Assembly (NCBI RefSeq): GCF_007859815.1 | Contig: NZ_SJPH01000002.1 | Span: forward strand, 530,286-594,285 | Direction: 5' to 3' | From: Botrimarina hoheduenensis | GTDB taxonomy: Bacteria > Planctomycetota > Planctomycetia > Pirellulales > Lacipirellulaceae | Length of the DNA: 64,000 nt | Shown: positions 52,396-62,600 of the stretch, in pieces | How positions within the stretch are numbered: position 1 is the first letter of the stretch | Layout of the letters: the number at the start of each line of letters is the position of its first letter | Position numbers and translations under genes: made by a program | The notes under the pieces: model-generated | Told to the model about the DNA's origin: nothing | The model's database searches: none | Seen by the model: the letters and a program-made list of their open reading frames with translations, nothing else

Positions 52396-55300
52396 TCAGC
52401 CGAGCTTGGCCAGGGCCGCCGCGACCGCCGCGAGCTGCGTTTCGGCCTCGGCCAGCTTGGCCTTCTCGCCCTCGACCACCTCTGCCGGGGCGTTCGCGAC
52501 GAACTTCTCGTTGCCCAGCTTGCCGCGTAGCGCGCCGGTAAACTTGGTGAGGTTTGCTTGTTCCTTAGCGAGGCGGGCCTTCTCCGCTTCAATCTTGATA
52601 AACGCCTTCACACCAACATGTACTGTTATGGGGGTGTTAAATCCCGAGATGGACTTGATCGAAGAAAACTCGCTTAGAGCAGAATCAGGCCCTAATTCCA
52701 CAGCGTTGGCCTTGGCCATTTGTGTGAAATAAGGTTGCATCGGTTTGATGAGATTTTCCGTTTCTTCGTCGCAATCGACTGCGAAGTTCAGGCTTTCTTT
52801 ACTTGGGATACCAAGCCCCTGTCGCACTTCACGCACCGCGCCGAGCACCGCCTGGAACTTGGCGAACTGCTCTTCGATGGTGGGATCGATTGCGGCGGCG
52901 TCGCTCACGGGCCAGGGAGCCACGCAGATCGACTCGGTGCCTTCCACGGCTGCGGTCAGGCCGCGCAGCGGCGCGACCTCGGCCAGCAGCTGCCAAACCT
53001 CTTCGGTCAGGAAGGGGGCCATCGGATGCAAGAGCCGCAGCAACGTATCGAGCGCGTCGGCGAGCACCGCTTGGGCAACCTGTTTATCGGGTCCGGCTTG
53101 GGCGAAGCGGGCTTTGGTCATTTCCAGATAGAAGCTGCAGAACTCATTCCACGCAAAGTCGTACAGCGCCCGGGCTGCGTCGGCGAAGCGGTATTCGTCC
53201 AGCGAAGTGGAAACTTCGCCAGTAACCGTCGCCAGCCGGCTGAGCAGCCAGCGGTCTTCGATCCGCAGCTCGTCGGGACCGATCGCGCGCGGCTTGTAGT
53301 CTTGCAAATTGCCCAAGGCAAACCGGCTGGCGTTCCACAGCTTGTTGCAGAAGTTGCGGCCCAGCTCAAAGCGTTCGCTCGTGACCGGCCCGCGTGGCAG
53401 GGCGAGGTCCTCGTCCTTCTCGGCCCATTGGGTGCTGAACGGCTTGTCGCAGTGCGAACAGACGATGCGCGGCTGTACGCGGTTCTGCTTGGTTTGGTTG
53501 ATCGTCCCTTGGCAGTGGGGGCAGACGAACTCGACCGGCAGGCGGACGTCTTGCGTCTCGGTCGTCAGGTAGGCGATGCCGAACCTCAGCGCATCGGCAC
53601 CGAACTGGTCGATGACGTCGAGCGGGTCGACGCCGTTGCCCTTCGACTTCGACATCGTCTCGCCGAAGCCGTCGAGGATCTTCGGATGGATGTAGACTTC
53701 GGGGAAGGGGATTTCGTCGAGCAGGTACTTGCCCATGAGCACCATCCGCGCGACCCACAGCGTGATGATGTCGCGTGACGTGACGAGCACGCTGGTCGGG
53801 TAGAACGCTTTCAGCAGGTCGGTCTGGTCCGGCCAGCCCATGGTGCTAAACGGCCACAGCGCGGAGCTGAACCAGGTGTCGAGGACTTCCTCGTCATGAG
53901 TAAATCCGTCCTTCTCTACTTTTTGCGCTTCGCTATCGTCGAGAAGACAGACACTCTTCGCGCCGTCTTTTCGCCAAACCGGAATCCGGTGTCCCCACCA
54001 CAACTGTCGGCCCACCGGCCAGTCACGCTTCTCGCCGAGCCAGTCGAGATAGCTCTTGCCGTAGCGCTCGGGGACGATGCTGACGTCGCCCGAAGTGACG
54101 GCGTCCATGGCTGACTGCGCCAGCACGTCCATCTTCACGAACCACTGGTCCGCCAGATACGGCTCGATGGGCGTTTTGCTGCGATCGCTGTGGGCCAGGT
54201 CGATCAGGCGATCTTCAACGTCGCTCTCGGGATCGTGGAAACCCGCCTCGGTGAGATCCGCGATGACCGCCTTGCGGGCTTGCGGCATCGTGAGGCCGCG
54301 GTACTTCTCCGGCACGCTGTCATTCAGCTTGCCGTCGGGCTGCATGATGTTGATGGTGCCGATCGACTCATTCCGCTGATACACCTCGTAGTCGTTCGCG
54401 TCGTGCGCGGGGGTGATCTTCACGCAGCCCGAGCCGAGTTCGGGTTTGGCCCACTCGTCGGCGATGAGCGGGAGGGTTCGCTCCGCGAGGGGCAGCGTTA
54501 ACTGCACGCCGCGCTTCGCCATATCGCGGAGCTGTAAGAGCTTCGGCAGGTGTGTCTTACGGCGCTCGGCGAGCGCTTCAATCTGCGCGACGATTGGCGG
54601 GCGTTCCTTTGCCGGCGCGGCGGCGAGTTTTTCTTTGAGTTCGGCTTCGACCTTGTCGAGCTGACCGGCCGGGTCAGGATGGACCGCCACGGCGGTGTCG
54701 CCGAGCATGGTCTCGGGCCGCGTGGTGGCGATGGTGACGTGCGTCGGCTCGCCCGCCTTCGGGTCCACTACAGGGTAGTGGAAGCTCCAAAAATGCCCCT
54801 TTACCTCTTCGTGGAACACCTCGTCGTCGCTGACGGCGGTCTGGAGGAATGTGTCCCAGTTCACAAGGCGCTTGCCGCGGTACACCTTGCCGTCGCTAAA
54901 CAGCTTGAAGAAGGTCTCGCGCACGGCGCGGGCGCATTGGTCGTCGAGCGTGAACCGTTGCCGCTGCCAGTCGCAGCTACAGCCCAGTTGTTTGAGCTGG
55001 CCGGTGATGCGCTTCTCGTACTGTTCTTTCCATTGCCAGATGCGATCGATGAGCCCTTCGCGTCCCAGGTCGTGGCGGCTGAGCTTTTCTTCCTGCAGCA
55101 GCCGCCGTTCAACCACGGCTTGCGTCGCGATGCCCGCATGGTCCGTGCCCGGCATCCACAGAACCTCGTACCCCTCCATCCGCTTGCGTCGGCAGAGAAT
55201 GTCTTGCAGCGTGTTGTTCAGCGCGTGCCCCAGGTGCAGGGCACCCGTCACGTTCGGCGGGGGGATGACGACCGAATAAGGCTTCTTGTCGCCCTTGAGC

Positions 55301-55425
55301 ACCGGCGCGGGATCGGCGTGGAAGTAGCCCTTCTCTTCCCAAAACGGGTACCACTTGGCTTGGGCGGCGTGGTGGTCGTAGGCCGAGGGGAGCGTGGCCA
55401 GGTCGGTCTTGGAGGTGGTAGGCAT
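52396..55425 (-). CDS. valS: Valyl-tRNA synthetase
   Basis: 1009 residues. HIGH region PPNVTGALHLGHAL is near residue 55 and KMSKS region GFGETMSKSKGNGVDP near 590. A zinc-ribbon-like pair CPHC / CSHC lies at about 635-655. The editing domain contains an extra Lys/Glu-rich insert (AELKEKLAAAPAKERPPIVA) compared with E. coli. The C-terminal coiled coil (EAEKARLAKEQANLTKFTGA) is present. It charges tRNA(Val) and edits threonine. Residues about 874-935 are encoded in DNA with lower GC and rare codons (ATA, GTA), as is a shorter stretch near 53890-53950. Confidence 0.97.
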   Translation of the reverse strand: MPTTSKTDLATLPSAYDHHAAQAKWYPFWEEKGYFHADPAPVLKGDKKPYSVVIPPPNVTGALHLGHALNNTLQDILCRRKRMEGYEVLWMPGTDHAGIATQAVVERRLLQEEKLSRHDLGREGLIDRIWQWKEQYEKRITGQLKQLGCSCDWQRQRFTLDDQCARAVRETFFKLFSDGKVYRGKRLVNWDTFLQTAVSDDEVFHEEVKGHFWSFHYPVVDPKAGEPTHVTIATTRPETMLGDTAVAVHPDPAGQLDKVEAELKEKLAAAPAKERPPIVAQIEALAERRKTHLPKLLQLRDMAKRGVQLTLPLAERTLPLIADEWAKPELGSGCVKITPAHDANDYEVYQRNESIGTINIMQPDGKLNDSVPEKYRGLTMPQARKAVIADLTEAGFHDPESDVEDRLIDLAHSDRSKTPIEPYLADQWFVKMDVLAQSAMDAVTSGDVSIVPERYGKSYLDWLGEKRDWPVGRQLWWGHRIPVWRKDGAKSVCLLDDSEAQKVEKDGFTHDEEVLDTWFSSALWPFSTMGWPDQTDLLKAFYPTSVLVTSRDIITLWVARMVLMGKYLLDEIPFPEVYIHPKILDGFGETMSKSKGNGVDPLDVIDQFGADALRFGIAYLTTETQDVRLPVEFVCPHCQGTINQTKQNRVQPRIVCSHCDKPFSTQWAEKDEDLALPRGPVTSERFELGRNFCNKLWNASRFALGNLQDYKPRAIGPDELRIEDRWLLSRLATVTGEVSTSLDEYRFADAARALYDFAWNEFCSFYLEMTKARFAQAGPDKQVAQAVLADALDTLLRLLHPMAPFLTEEVWQLLAEVAPLRGLTAAVEGTESICVAPWPVSDAAAIDPTIEEQFAKFQAVLGAVREVRQGLGIPSKESLNFAVDCDEETENLIKPMQPYFTQMAKANAVELGPDSALSEFSSIKSISGFNTPITVHVGVKAFIKIEAEKARLAKEQANLTKFTGALRGKLGNEKFVANAPAEVVEGEKAKLAEAETQLAAVAAALAKLG

Positions 55426-55547
55426 CGTCGGCGCGGGGGCCCGGCTGGAGGGCGGGGGAGGAAGGTCGGCAATCGCGATAGGATCGCCGATTCGAGCCCG
55501 TTAGACCACCCGGCCGCGAGCCGGGTACGTGGTGGGGGGCTACGCCG

Positions 55548-56123
55548 CTAACGTCGCGGCGGGGGATCGCTGGCACGCGGAGCGGCAATCCCCAACCAAT
55601 CGGCCATGACGGCCCCCAGCCGCTGGAGCCGCTCGACGTGGCCGTTTTGGGTTTCGTCCAGCAAGATCACCCGGCGGGGGTGCTCCAAGAGCAGCCGCAG
55701 GCGGTGGACCTGGACCGTGGCGTCGGTACCACGATCCCCGGTGGGGTGATGCTCCTGGTGCGTTTCGATCTCCAGAGCGGCGATCTGATCGAAACGCAGC
55801 TCAAACGGCCGACCTGCCCAGATGATTGGCGAGACGACCTCGTACACGCCGGTCTGGGTCGGGCGGTCGAGCGTTAACGAGACGCGGCCGATCGCCAGCG
55901 TGATCACCGCCGCGACGAGCAGCGCCACGCCGATCAGCAGCCCGATCCCCACCGGCACGATCCCCCAAGGGATGCCCCGGGCTTCGCTCGCCAGCAGCCC
56001 GAGAAATACCCCAGCGCACAGGGTGATGGTGCCACCGATGGCGGCCATGGCGAGCAGCGCGGCGAACCCGCCCGGCTTGCCGCGCAGCACGAGCCGATCG
56101 GGAAGTTTGGCGTAGACCCGCAT
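55548..56123 (-). CDS. Two-helix membrane protein with PH-like C-terminal domain, unknown
   Basis: 191 residues. Membrane helices are GFAALLAMAAIGGTITLCAGVF (about 19-40) and IVPVGIGLLIGVALLVAAVI (about 55-75). The following region (LTLDRPTQTGVYEVVSPIIW, FELRFDQIAALEIETHQEHH) resembles the PH-like domain of small bacterial membrane proteins, with HRLRLLLEHPRRVILLDET as an amphipathic strand pair. I do not recognise the family. It lies between valS and phoD; co-transcription with valS is possible (122 bp gap). Confidence 0.78.
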   Translation of the reverse strand: MRVYAKLPDRLVLRGKPGGFAALLAMAAIGGTITLCAGVFLGLLASEARGIPWGIVPVGIGLLIGVALLVAAVITLAIGRVSLTLDRPTQTGVYEVVSPIIWAGRPFELRFDQIAALEIETHQEHHPTGDRGTDATVQVHRLRLLLEHPRRVILLDETQNGHVERLQRLGAVMADWLGIAAPRASDPPPRR

Positions 56124-56180
56124 AAGCTACACAAGAAAATCGCGATTATGCGTACGCAATGAGATGGAGAAATCTGCTAG

Positions 56181-57608
56181 CTACGGACGAAATCCCCATT
56201 TTTCCGTCGAGACGGGCGTGCCATCGACCGCATGATGCGTGAAGCGAAGCAAGGGATCGTTGTTAGGCCGATCAACGCTTACCGATAAGAAGCCTCCGGC
56301 AATCCGCAGGAAGCGGTGTTTGTCGGGATCTCGTTGGTCCGCGCTGAACCCTCCAGCATGACTGTCGCTTGCAGGCCCACAAGCATACTCTCTCAGGCCG
56401 GTGGCCGGATCAATGCTCGTATACTGCCAGTGGCGATCTCCACAGACTATGAACAAATTCTTGCGAGCGGCGAGGAGAGTGCGGAGGTGTTTTCCTTCGT
56501 GAGAGAAGCCGGCGTTAGCGTGGTTGTCGTTCTTATCAAGGCGATCGGGACCAATGATAGGGGTCGCGCTGAGTACGATCTTGAAAGTTGCGTTCGATGC
56601 AGCTGTTGTCTTTTCAAGCCAAGTGAGTTGTTCGGCACCCAGAATCGTTTTCTGTGGCCCATCCGGCATCGTGTTGGGGGAGCGGAACTCACGTCCTTCA
56701 AGCAGCCAGACTTCCAGATCGGCACCCCATCTAACGGTCCGATAAGGCGGCGTTGCGGCAGGGACCTGCTCGCGGTAGACCGCTAAGCCCTCATCCCAGG
56801 TTAGGTCTTGGTAGGTCTGACCTGGCCAGCAGTCGTCCTTCAGCAGATCGTGATCATCTTTCATGAAGTAGCTAGTGACCTGTTCATGAAAGCTGCGTTG
56901 CAAGGGCAGCGCGTACATTCGATTCCACTTGAAGCGCGCCGTAGCTACATTGTGAGCAAAGGGGCTCGGACGGTCGTAGTAGAGAATATCACCTGCGTGA
57001 ACAAAGAAGTCGGGCTTGCCACCGTTACGGCCTGCGGAAAGCATAGACTCGTAGATTAGATGCCCACGTAGCGGATCGTCGCGGCGCGGATAGTCCTGGC
57101 AGGTCGATACAACCATAGTGGCCCCAGCGGGCACGTCCGTCGGCGGCGGGGTTCGGAACATGCCCTCGATCTGGCAGGATTCCTGGGGTGAAGCAGCTCC
57201 GGCGACGGGTATTGGGCGGCTCAATACCCGTAAGCCGTACGATGATCCCGCTCGGAGGCTCGTTAACCTGTGCTGGATTGTGTAGTCGTGCTCGCGATCG
57301 GTGGCTAGCCAAGCGGTTTCTTGCAGGTTGGCTTCTTCCTGCTCGTGCCACCAAACGATCCGCACTTCGCCGGGTAGTCCCTCAGCCCGATCGTTTGTGG
57401 TACGTGTCCAGACGATTGCCGTATCTTCTCTGGCTTCGCCGATCTTGAATCCGTTGGCTAGCACTACCGAGGAGGCGGCCGATCGATGTTCATCAGCCGC
57501 GTAGGCGTTGGCGACAAGGGTCCAGGCACCTATGGAGGCAATGACTAATACCGCACCAGCCCGTGTCGTAAGCCGCAGAGACGTAGGCAAAGAGGGTGCG
57601 TTGAACAT
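56181..57608 (-). CDS. PhoD-family alkaline phosphatase/phosphodiesterase
   Basis: 475 residues from the ATG at 57608; an open frame to 57767 overlaps cimA and lacks family character. Signal peptide LVIASIGAWTLVANAYAADE. The metallophosphatase ligands are in VSTCQDYPRRDDPLRG, DFFVHAGDILYYD, YFMKDDHDLLKDD and FIVCGDRHWQYTSID. PhoD-type enzymes hydrolyse phosphomonoesters or phosphodiesters, often after Pi starvation; the protein is exported. The gene is poorer in GC than its neighbours and its codon use differs. It follows cimA by 46 bp. Confidence 0.92.
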   Translation of the reverse strand: MFNAPSLPTSLRLTTRAGAVLVIASIGAWTLVANAYAADEHRSAASSVVLANGFKIGEAREDTAIVWTRTTNDRAEGLPGEVRIVWWHEQEEANLQETAWLATDREHDYTIQHRLTSLRAGSSYGLRVLSRPIPVAGAASPQESCQIEGMFRTPPPTDVPAGATMVVSTCQDYPRRDDPLRGHLIYESMLSAGRNGGKPDFFVHAGDILYYDRPSPFAHNVATARFKWNRMYALPLQRSFHEQVTSYFMKDDHDLLKDDCWPGQTYQDLTWDEGLAVYREQVPAATPPYRTVRWGADLEVWLLEGREFRSPNTMPDGPQKTILGAEQLTWLEKTTAASNATFKIVLSATPIIGPDRLDKNDNHANAGFSHEGKHLRTLLAARKNLFIVCGDRHWQYTSIDPATGLREYACGPASDSHAGGFSADQRDPDKHRFLRIAGGFLSVSVDRPNNDPLLRFTHHAVDGTPVSTEKWGFRP

Positions 57609-57654
57609 TTCACGGAAGATGATGAAAAGTTGGCGTGAGAGCCGATCGCGCAGA

Positions 57655-59238
57655 TTAACTGCCGGCAGCGTCTTTACACAGCTTGTATTCGATCGAATCG
57701 ACAAGCGCTTCCCAGCTGGCTTGGATAACGTTCTCGTGGACGCCGACCGTGCCCCAGGTTTCGCCATCGGCGTCGCGCGACTCGATCACCACGCGGACGC
57801 TCGCCGCGGTGGCCGCCTCGCTGTTGATGACACGCACCTTGTAGTCCACGAGCGACATCTCGCGCAGCTGGGGGAAGCGTCCGCTGAGCGCCTTACGCAG
57901 CGCGCCGTCGAGCGCGTTCACGGGGCCGTCTCCTTCGGCCACGCGGTGCTCGACCTGATCCTGGCCGTCGGCACCGTGGATGAGCAGCTTGACGGTCGCC
58001 TCGGTCAGCGCGGCACCGCCCCGGCTTTCGGTTGCGACGTGGTACTTAACGAGCTCGAAGTGGGGCGTGAACTGATCCGCGAGGCGCTTCACCAGCAGCG
58101 CGAAAGAAGCTTCGGCCGCCTCGTACTGATAGCCCTCATTCTCGCGGCGGACGACCTCTTCCAGCACCGCGTTCATCAGCGCGGGATCTTCCGCCAAGCC
58201 CAGCTTCGTGGTGGTGGCAATGATGTTCGAGCGGCCCGAAAGCTCGCTCACCAGCACGCGGCGACGGTTGCCGACCGACTCGGGCGGGATGTGCTCGTAG
58301 CTCTCGGCAACACGGTTGACGGCGTGGACGTGCATGCCCCCCTTGTGGGCGAAGGCGCTCGGTCCGACGAACGGCTGGTTGTTGCGGCGGAGCAGGTTGC
58401 CCACTTCGTAGACAAAGCCGCTTAGCTCCGTGAGCCGTTCGATCTGCTTGGGGTCGAGCACCTCGTAGCCGCTCTTTTTGAGCATGAGATTGGCCGCGAC
58501 CGAGATCAGGTCGGCGTTGCCACACCGCTCGCCGAGGCCGTTGATAGTCCCCTGCACCTGGACGGCACCGGCGTCGATGCTCGCCAGCGAATTGGCGTTC
58601 GCCAGCTCGGCGTCGTTGTGCGTGTGGATACCCAGCGGAATCGAAACCGCCGCGGCGGCTTCCTTGGTGATCCGGGCGACCTCTTCGGGCAGCGAACCGC
58701 CGTTGGTGTCGCACATCGCGATCAGCATCGCGCCGGCGTCGGCGGCTGCTTTGATGGTTTGGGCGGCATACTCGGGGTTGCGCTTCCAGCCATCGAAGAA
58801 GTGCTCGGCGTCGTAGATTACTTGCCGATCGAGCCCGATGAAGTGCGCGATCGTTTCGGCGATCATATCAAGGTTCTCTTGCTCGCTGACGCGGAGGACC
58901 TCGGCGACATGGAAGTCGCTCGTTTTGCCGACGATCGTGATCACGGGGGCTTGGCTGTCAGCCAGCGCCTTCATGCCGGGATCGTCGGCGGCTTTCACTC
59001 CCCGACGACGAGTCATGCCGAAGGCGCACAGCCGGCTCCGTTTGAGCGGTTCTTTCGCCAGCCGCTGAAAGAACTCGGTGTCTTTGGGGTTCGAGAGCGG
59101 GTAGCCCCCTTCGATGAAGTCGAAGCCCATCTCGTCTAGTCGCCGGGCGATGAGGACCTTGTCCTCAAGCGAGAAATTCACGCCCTCGCCCTGGGCGCCG
59201 TCGCGGAGCGTGGTGTCGTAGAGCTGGATCTTCGTCAT
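57655..59238 (-). CDS. cimA: (R)-citramalate synthase
   Basis: 527 residues from the ATG at 59238 giving MTKIQLYDTTLRDGAQGEGV; the open frame to 59589 has no family character. HMGL-like catalytic motifs are LYDTTLRDGAQGEG, FIEGGYPLSNPKDTEFF, MCDTNGG and GIHTHNDAELANANSLA. The C-terminal LeuA dimer/regulatory domain begins near residue 380 (FTPHFELVKYHVATESRGGA). The size and ordering match CimA rather than 2-isopropylmalate synthase. It condenses pyruvate and acetyl-CoA to citramalate in the isoleucine pathway. The regulatory domain suggests feedback control by isoleucine. Confidence 0.92.
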   Translation of the reverse strand: MTKIQLYDTTLRDGAQGEGVNFSLEDKVLIARRLDEMGFDFIEGGYPLSNPKDTEFFQRLAKEPLKRSRLCAFGMTRRRGVKAADDPGMKALADSQAPVITIVGKTSDFHVAEVLRVSEQENLDMIAETIAHFIGLDRQVIYDAEHFFDGWKRNPEYAAQTIKAAADAGAMLIAMCDTNGGSLPEEVARITKEAAAAVSIPLGIHTHNDAELANANSLASIDAGAVQVQGTINGLGERCGNADLISVAANLMLKKSGYEVLDPKQIERLTELSGFVYEVGNLLRRNNQPFVGPSAFAHKGGMHVHAVNRVAESYEHIPPESVGNRRRVLVSELSGRSNIIATTTKLGLAEDPALMNAVLEEVVRRENEGYQYEAAEASFALLVKRLADQFTPHFELVKYHVATESRGGAALTEATVKLLIHGADGQDQVEHRVAEGDGPVNALDGALRKALSGRFPQLREMSLVDYKVRVINSEAATAASVRVVIESRDADGETWGTVGVHENVIQASWEALVDSIEYKLCKDAAGS

Positions 59239-59618
59239 GGCGGTTACGTGACGCACGGGAGCCCCCCGCGGGGGGCCTGAGTCAGCCTGACCGCTCGCTG
59301 CGGATCGAGGTTCGGTCGGAGGGGCGAAGAGCGGGGCCGGCGAGGAGGTGCTAACCACGGTCTTCGCCAAAACGGGCGAATCAGCCATTCTAGCAGCCCG
59401 GCCCTGAGGAGGCGAACCGCCACACAGCGGCCGTCGGAGGCGGCAAGGGGGGCGACGCCTAACAGCCCGTAGATTTACTCGTCGGGCTGCGATCCGCAGG
59501 AAGCGAATCCAAAACCACGGCCCGAAAAGCCGGGGTTTTGCGAGCCGTGAAGAGCTTGCTCTGAGCTTGGCGAGATTGAAAAACGCCACGACGGCTTATA
59601 TCAACAGGCGGCTAAAGC
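59239..59618. other. Intergenic region between ftsK and cimA, no gene seen
   Basis: The cimA frame is open into this stretch, but the residues are low complexity and not family-like. A hairpin AGCCCG-N13-CGGGCT is near 59463-59487. I found no clean terminator after ftsK. Confidence 0.55.
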
Positions 59619-62600
59619 TCAGGCGGCCTCCTCGTCTTCTTCAGGATCTTCCTCCTGGTCCTCCTCGGACTCGGCGTCTTCATCTTCATATACATACTCC
59701 CACTCCTCGTCGCCTTCCTCACCCTCTTCGGACTCATCCTCTTCTTCATATTCCCATTCTTCCTCGTCCTCTTCCTCGGCGGTCTCGTCGTCTTCTGATT
59801 CGGCGTCGTCCTCCTCGGCGTCGTCCTCTTCGTCTTCTTCTTCAGCATCCTCCTCGGGGTCTTCCTCGGCGTCGTCCTGCTCGTCCTCCTCGTCGAAAGC
59901 TTCCGCTTCGTCTTCTGTGGCGGAGTCCTGTTCTTCTTCCCAGGGAGCCGTGGGCTTAGCGGCCGCGGGGGAGACCGTCACCGGCACCGCGGGCGACGCC
60001 GTCGCGGTGCCCCCCTCAGCGGTCATTGCCTCCCACTCCTCGACGGTGATGAGGATCTCACGCGCTTGCGAGCCGTTGTACTCGCCGACAATGCCGTCTT
60101 CGGCCATGAAGTCGATCAGCCGCGCTGCACGGCCGTAGCCGATGCCCAAGCAGCGCTGCAGCAGCGAAACGCTCCCGCGCCGCTCGCGTACGACGACATC
60201 GACCGCGGCTTGGTACAGCTCGTCACGATTCTTGAGCGGTCCGGGACCCGTGGCGGCCTCTTCCTCTTCTTTGGTTTTCAGCTGCATCAGCTCGACGGCA
60301 AACTGCTGATCGTCGGTGCCGACGTAGTCCACAACGCGGCTGATTTCGTCGTCAGAGAGATAGGTTCCCTGTCCGCGAAGCAGCATGCTCGTGCCGGGCG
60401 AGAGGAACAGCATGTCGCCGTTGCCCAGCAACTTGTCGGCACCCATCTCGTCGAGCACCACCCGGCTGTCGGTGCGGCTGGCCACCTGGAAGGCGATCCG
60501 CGCCGGCAGGTTCGACTTGATCAGGCCCGTGATGACGTCGACGGTGGGCTTCTGCGTGGCGAGGATCAGGTGGATACCGACCGCCCGACTCTTCTGCGCT
60601 AGGCGAATGATGTGCTGTTCCACATCTTTTCCGGCGGTCATCATCAGGTCGGCCATCTCGTCGGCGACGATCACGATGAATGGCAGCTGCTTGGGGATCA
60701 GGCTGAACGAGGCGTCGTCCATCGGTTCGCCGTCGGACGATTGCAGACGATCACGCAACTCGGCCTCAGAGAGCTGGTTGTACACGCTCACGTGGCGCAC
60801 ACCGGCGCGGGCGAGCAGCGTGTAGCGTTCCTCCATTTTGTCCACGGCCCAGGCAAGAATCGCCTCGGCCTTCTTCATGTCGGTCACCACCGGGTGCATC
60901 AGGTGCGGCAGCTTCCGGTAGCCCGACAGCTCGACCATCTTGGGGTCGATCATCAGCATGCGGACCTCATCGGGCCCACGGCTCATGAGGATCGAAACGA
61001 TGATCGAGTTGAGGCACACGCTCTTGCCCGTGCCCGTGCGGCCCGCGATGAGCAGGTGGGGCAGGGCGGCCAGGTCGACCACCATCGGATTGCCGGCGAC
61101 GTCTTTGCCCAAGTAGATAGGGATCTTCATCCGGCGGGCCTGCCCGTCGGTTTCTTCGATCACCTCGCGCAGTCGGACCACCTGTCGCGTGTCGTTGGGG
61201 GCCTCGATGCCGACCGTGTTCTTGCCGGGGATCGGTGCCACGATCCGTACGCTCGGCGCGCGCAGCGCGATGGCCAGATCGTCCGCCAGGCCGGTGATCT
61301 TCGAGAGCCGCAGCCCGGGCTCGAGCTCCACCTCGTACTGCGCGATCACGGGGCCCGTCTCGACCTCGACGACCTTCACGTTGAAGCCGAAGTTGGCGAA
61401 CGTTTGCTCGAGGATCTTTGCCTTCCGACGAACCTCTTTCTCGTGCTGGTCGTAAGAGATTTCCTCGGCGGCCAGCAGTAGATCGATCGGCGGCAGCTCG
61501 TAGTCGCTGTCGAAGTCGGCGTCATGATCGGCCGCTTCGAGCGACTCGATGATCTGCTCACGCTCGCTCTTGGCTTTCGGTTTACGAACACCGATGCCAT
61601 CTTCGGCCTCCGACTGCGGGGCGTCGGTGGGAGGCGGGTTATTTGTCGTTGGCGTGTCGGGCGTCTTCACACGCAGCGCGGTCGCCAACCGTTTGCCAAT
61701 GCCGCCCACCGCCGCCGCAGCGCCGGCTATTGCACCGGTCGGAGCCGCCTCGTCGGCTTCAACGAGCTCTTCCTCCTCCTCGTCTTCGTACTCCCACTCC
61801 TCGTCATCCGAGGCTTCGTCCTCTTCGTCGGCGTCTTCGTACTCCCATTGATCGGCGTCATCCTCTGCCTCGTCGTTCTCTTCTGCGTCCTCTTTTTCGC
61901 TGTCGAGTACCGCACCTTCTTTCGTTTTGCCATCGGCGAGGCCGGTCGCTTCGACAAGGTCCAGATCGGTCCGGCGATGGACCCGCGCGAGCCGTGTCAC
62001 CGCCGCTTGGCCGACCCGGCCGGCGGCAACCACCGTGGTGGCTGACACCGCCGCCGTCTTGGCCGCCGCGCGGAACAGGAAGTAGTCGGTCGAGAGCAAG
62101 AGCCCTGCCAGCACGGCTGCCACCCCCACCAGCACGGCTCCGGCCGAGGCGAAGTTGGCCTCCAGCCAGGTGCGCCCGAGGGCACCGATCTCTCCCCCGG
62201 CACCCACCAGGGGGCCGGGGGTCCAGCTCGGCAGCAGCAGCGTCGCCAGGGTCGAGAACCCCACCAGCGACAGCCCCCACCCGGCCACGCGCAGGATCGG
62301 CTGATCGATCTCTCGACGCTTCAGCAGCAGCCACGTAAGGCCGCCGGCCGAGGCGAGGGCGTAGTAAGCCCCCACACCGAGGGTTTGCAGCAGCGTATGG
62401 GCCGTCTGGGCCCCGACGGCCCCGCAAGCGTTACGTACCCCTTCTACAGGGGGCCAGGCGAGCCGACTTGGCGGGTCGAAGCGGTCATAGCTGGCCAGCG
62501 AGACGCCGGCCAGCAGCGTGACGACACCCAGCAGGAGGGCGGCGACATCGATCTTGGGGCTTCGATCGGGCAAGGGGGCGGGCCGAGGCGGGCTGGAGGC

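Noticed and set aside
52720-53778. 352-codon plus-strand ORF opposite valS
   Set aside because: Antisense shadow of a housekeeping gene; composition follows valS codon phase.
54550-55551. 333-codon plus-strand ORF opposite the valS 5' end
   Set aside because: Same shadow effect; no recognisable fold.
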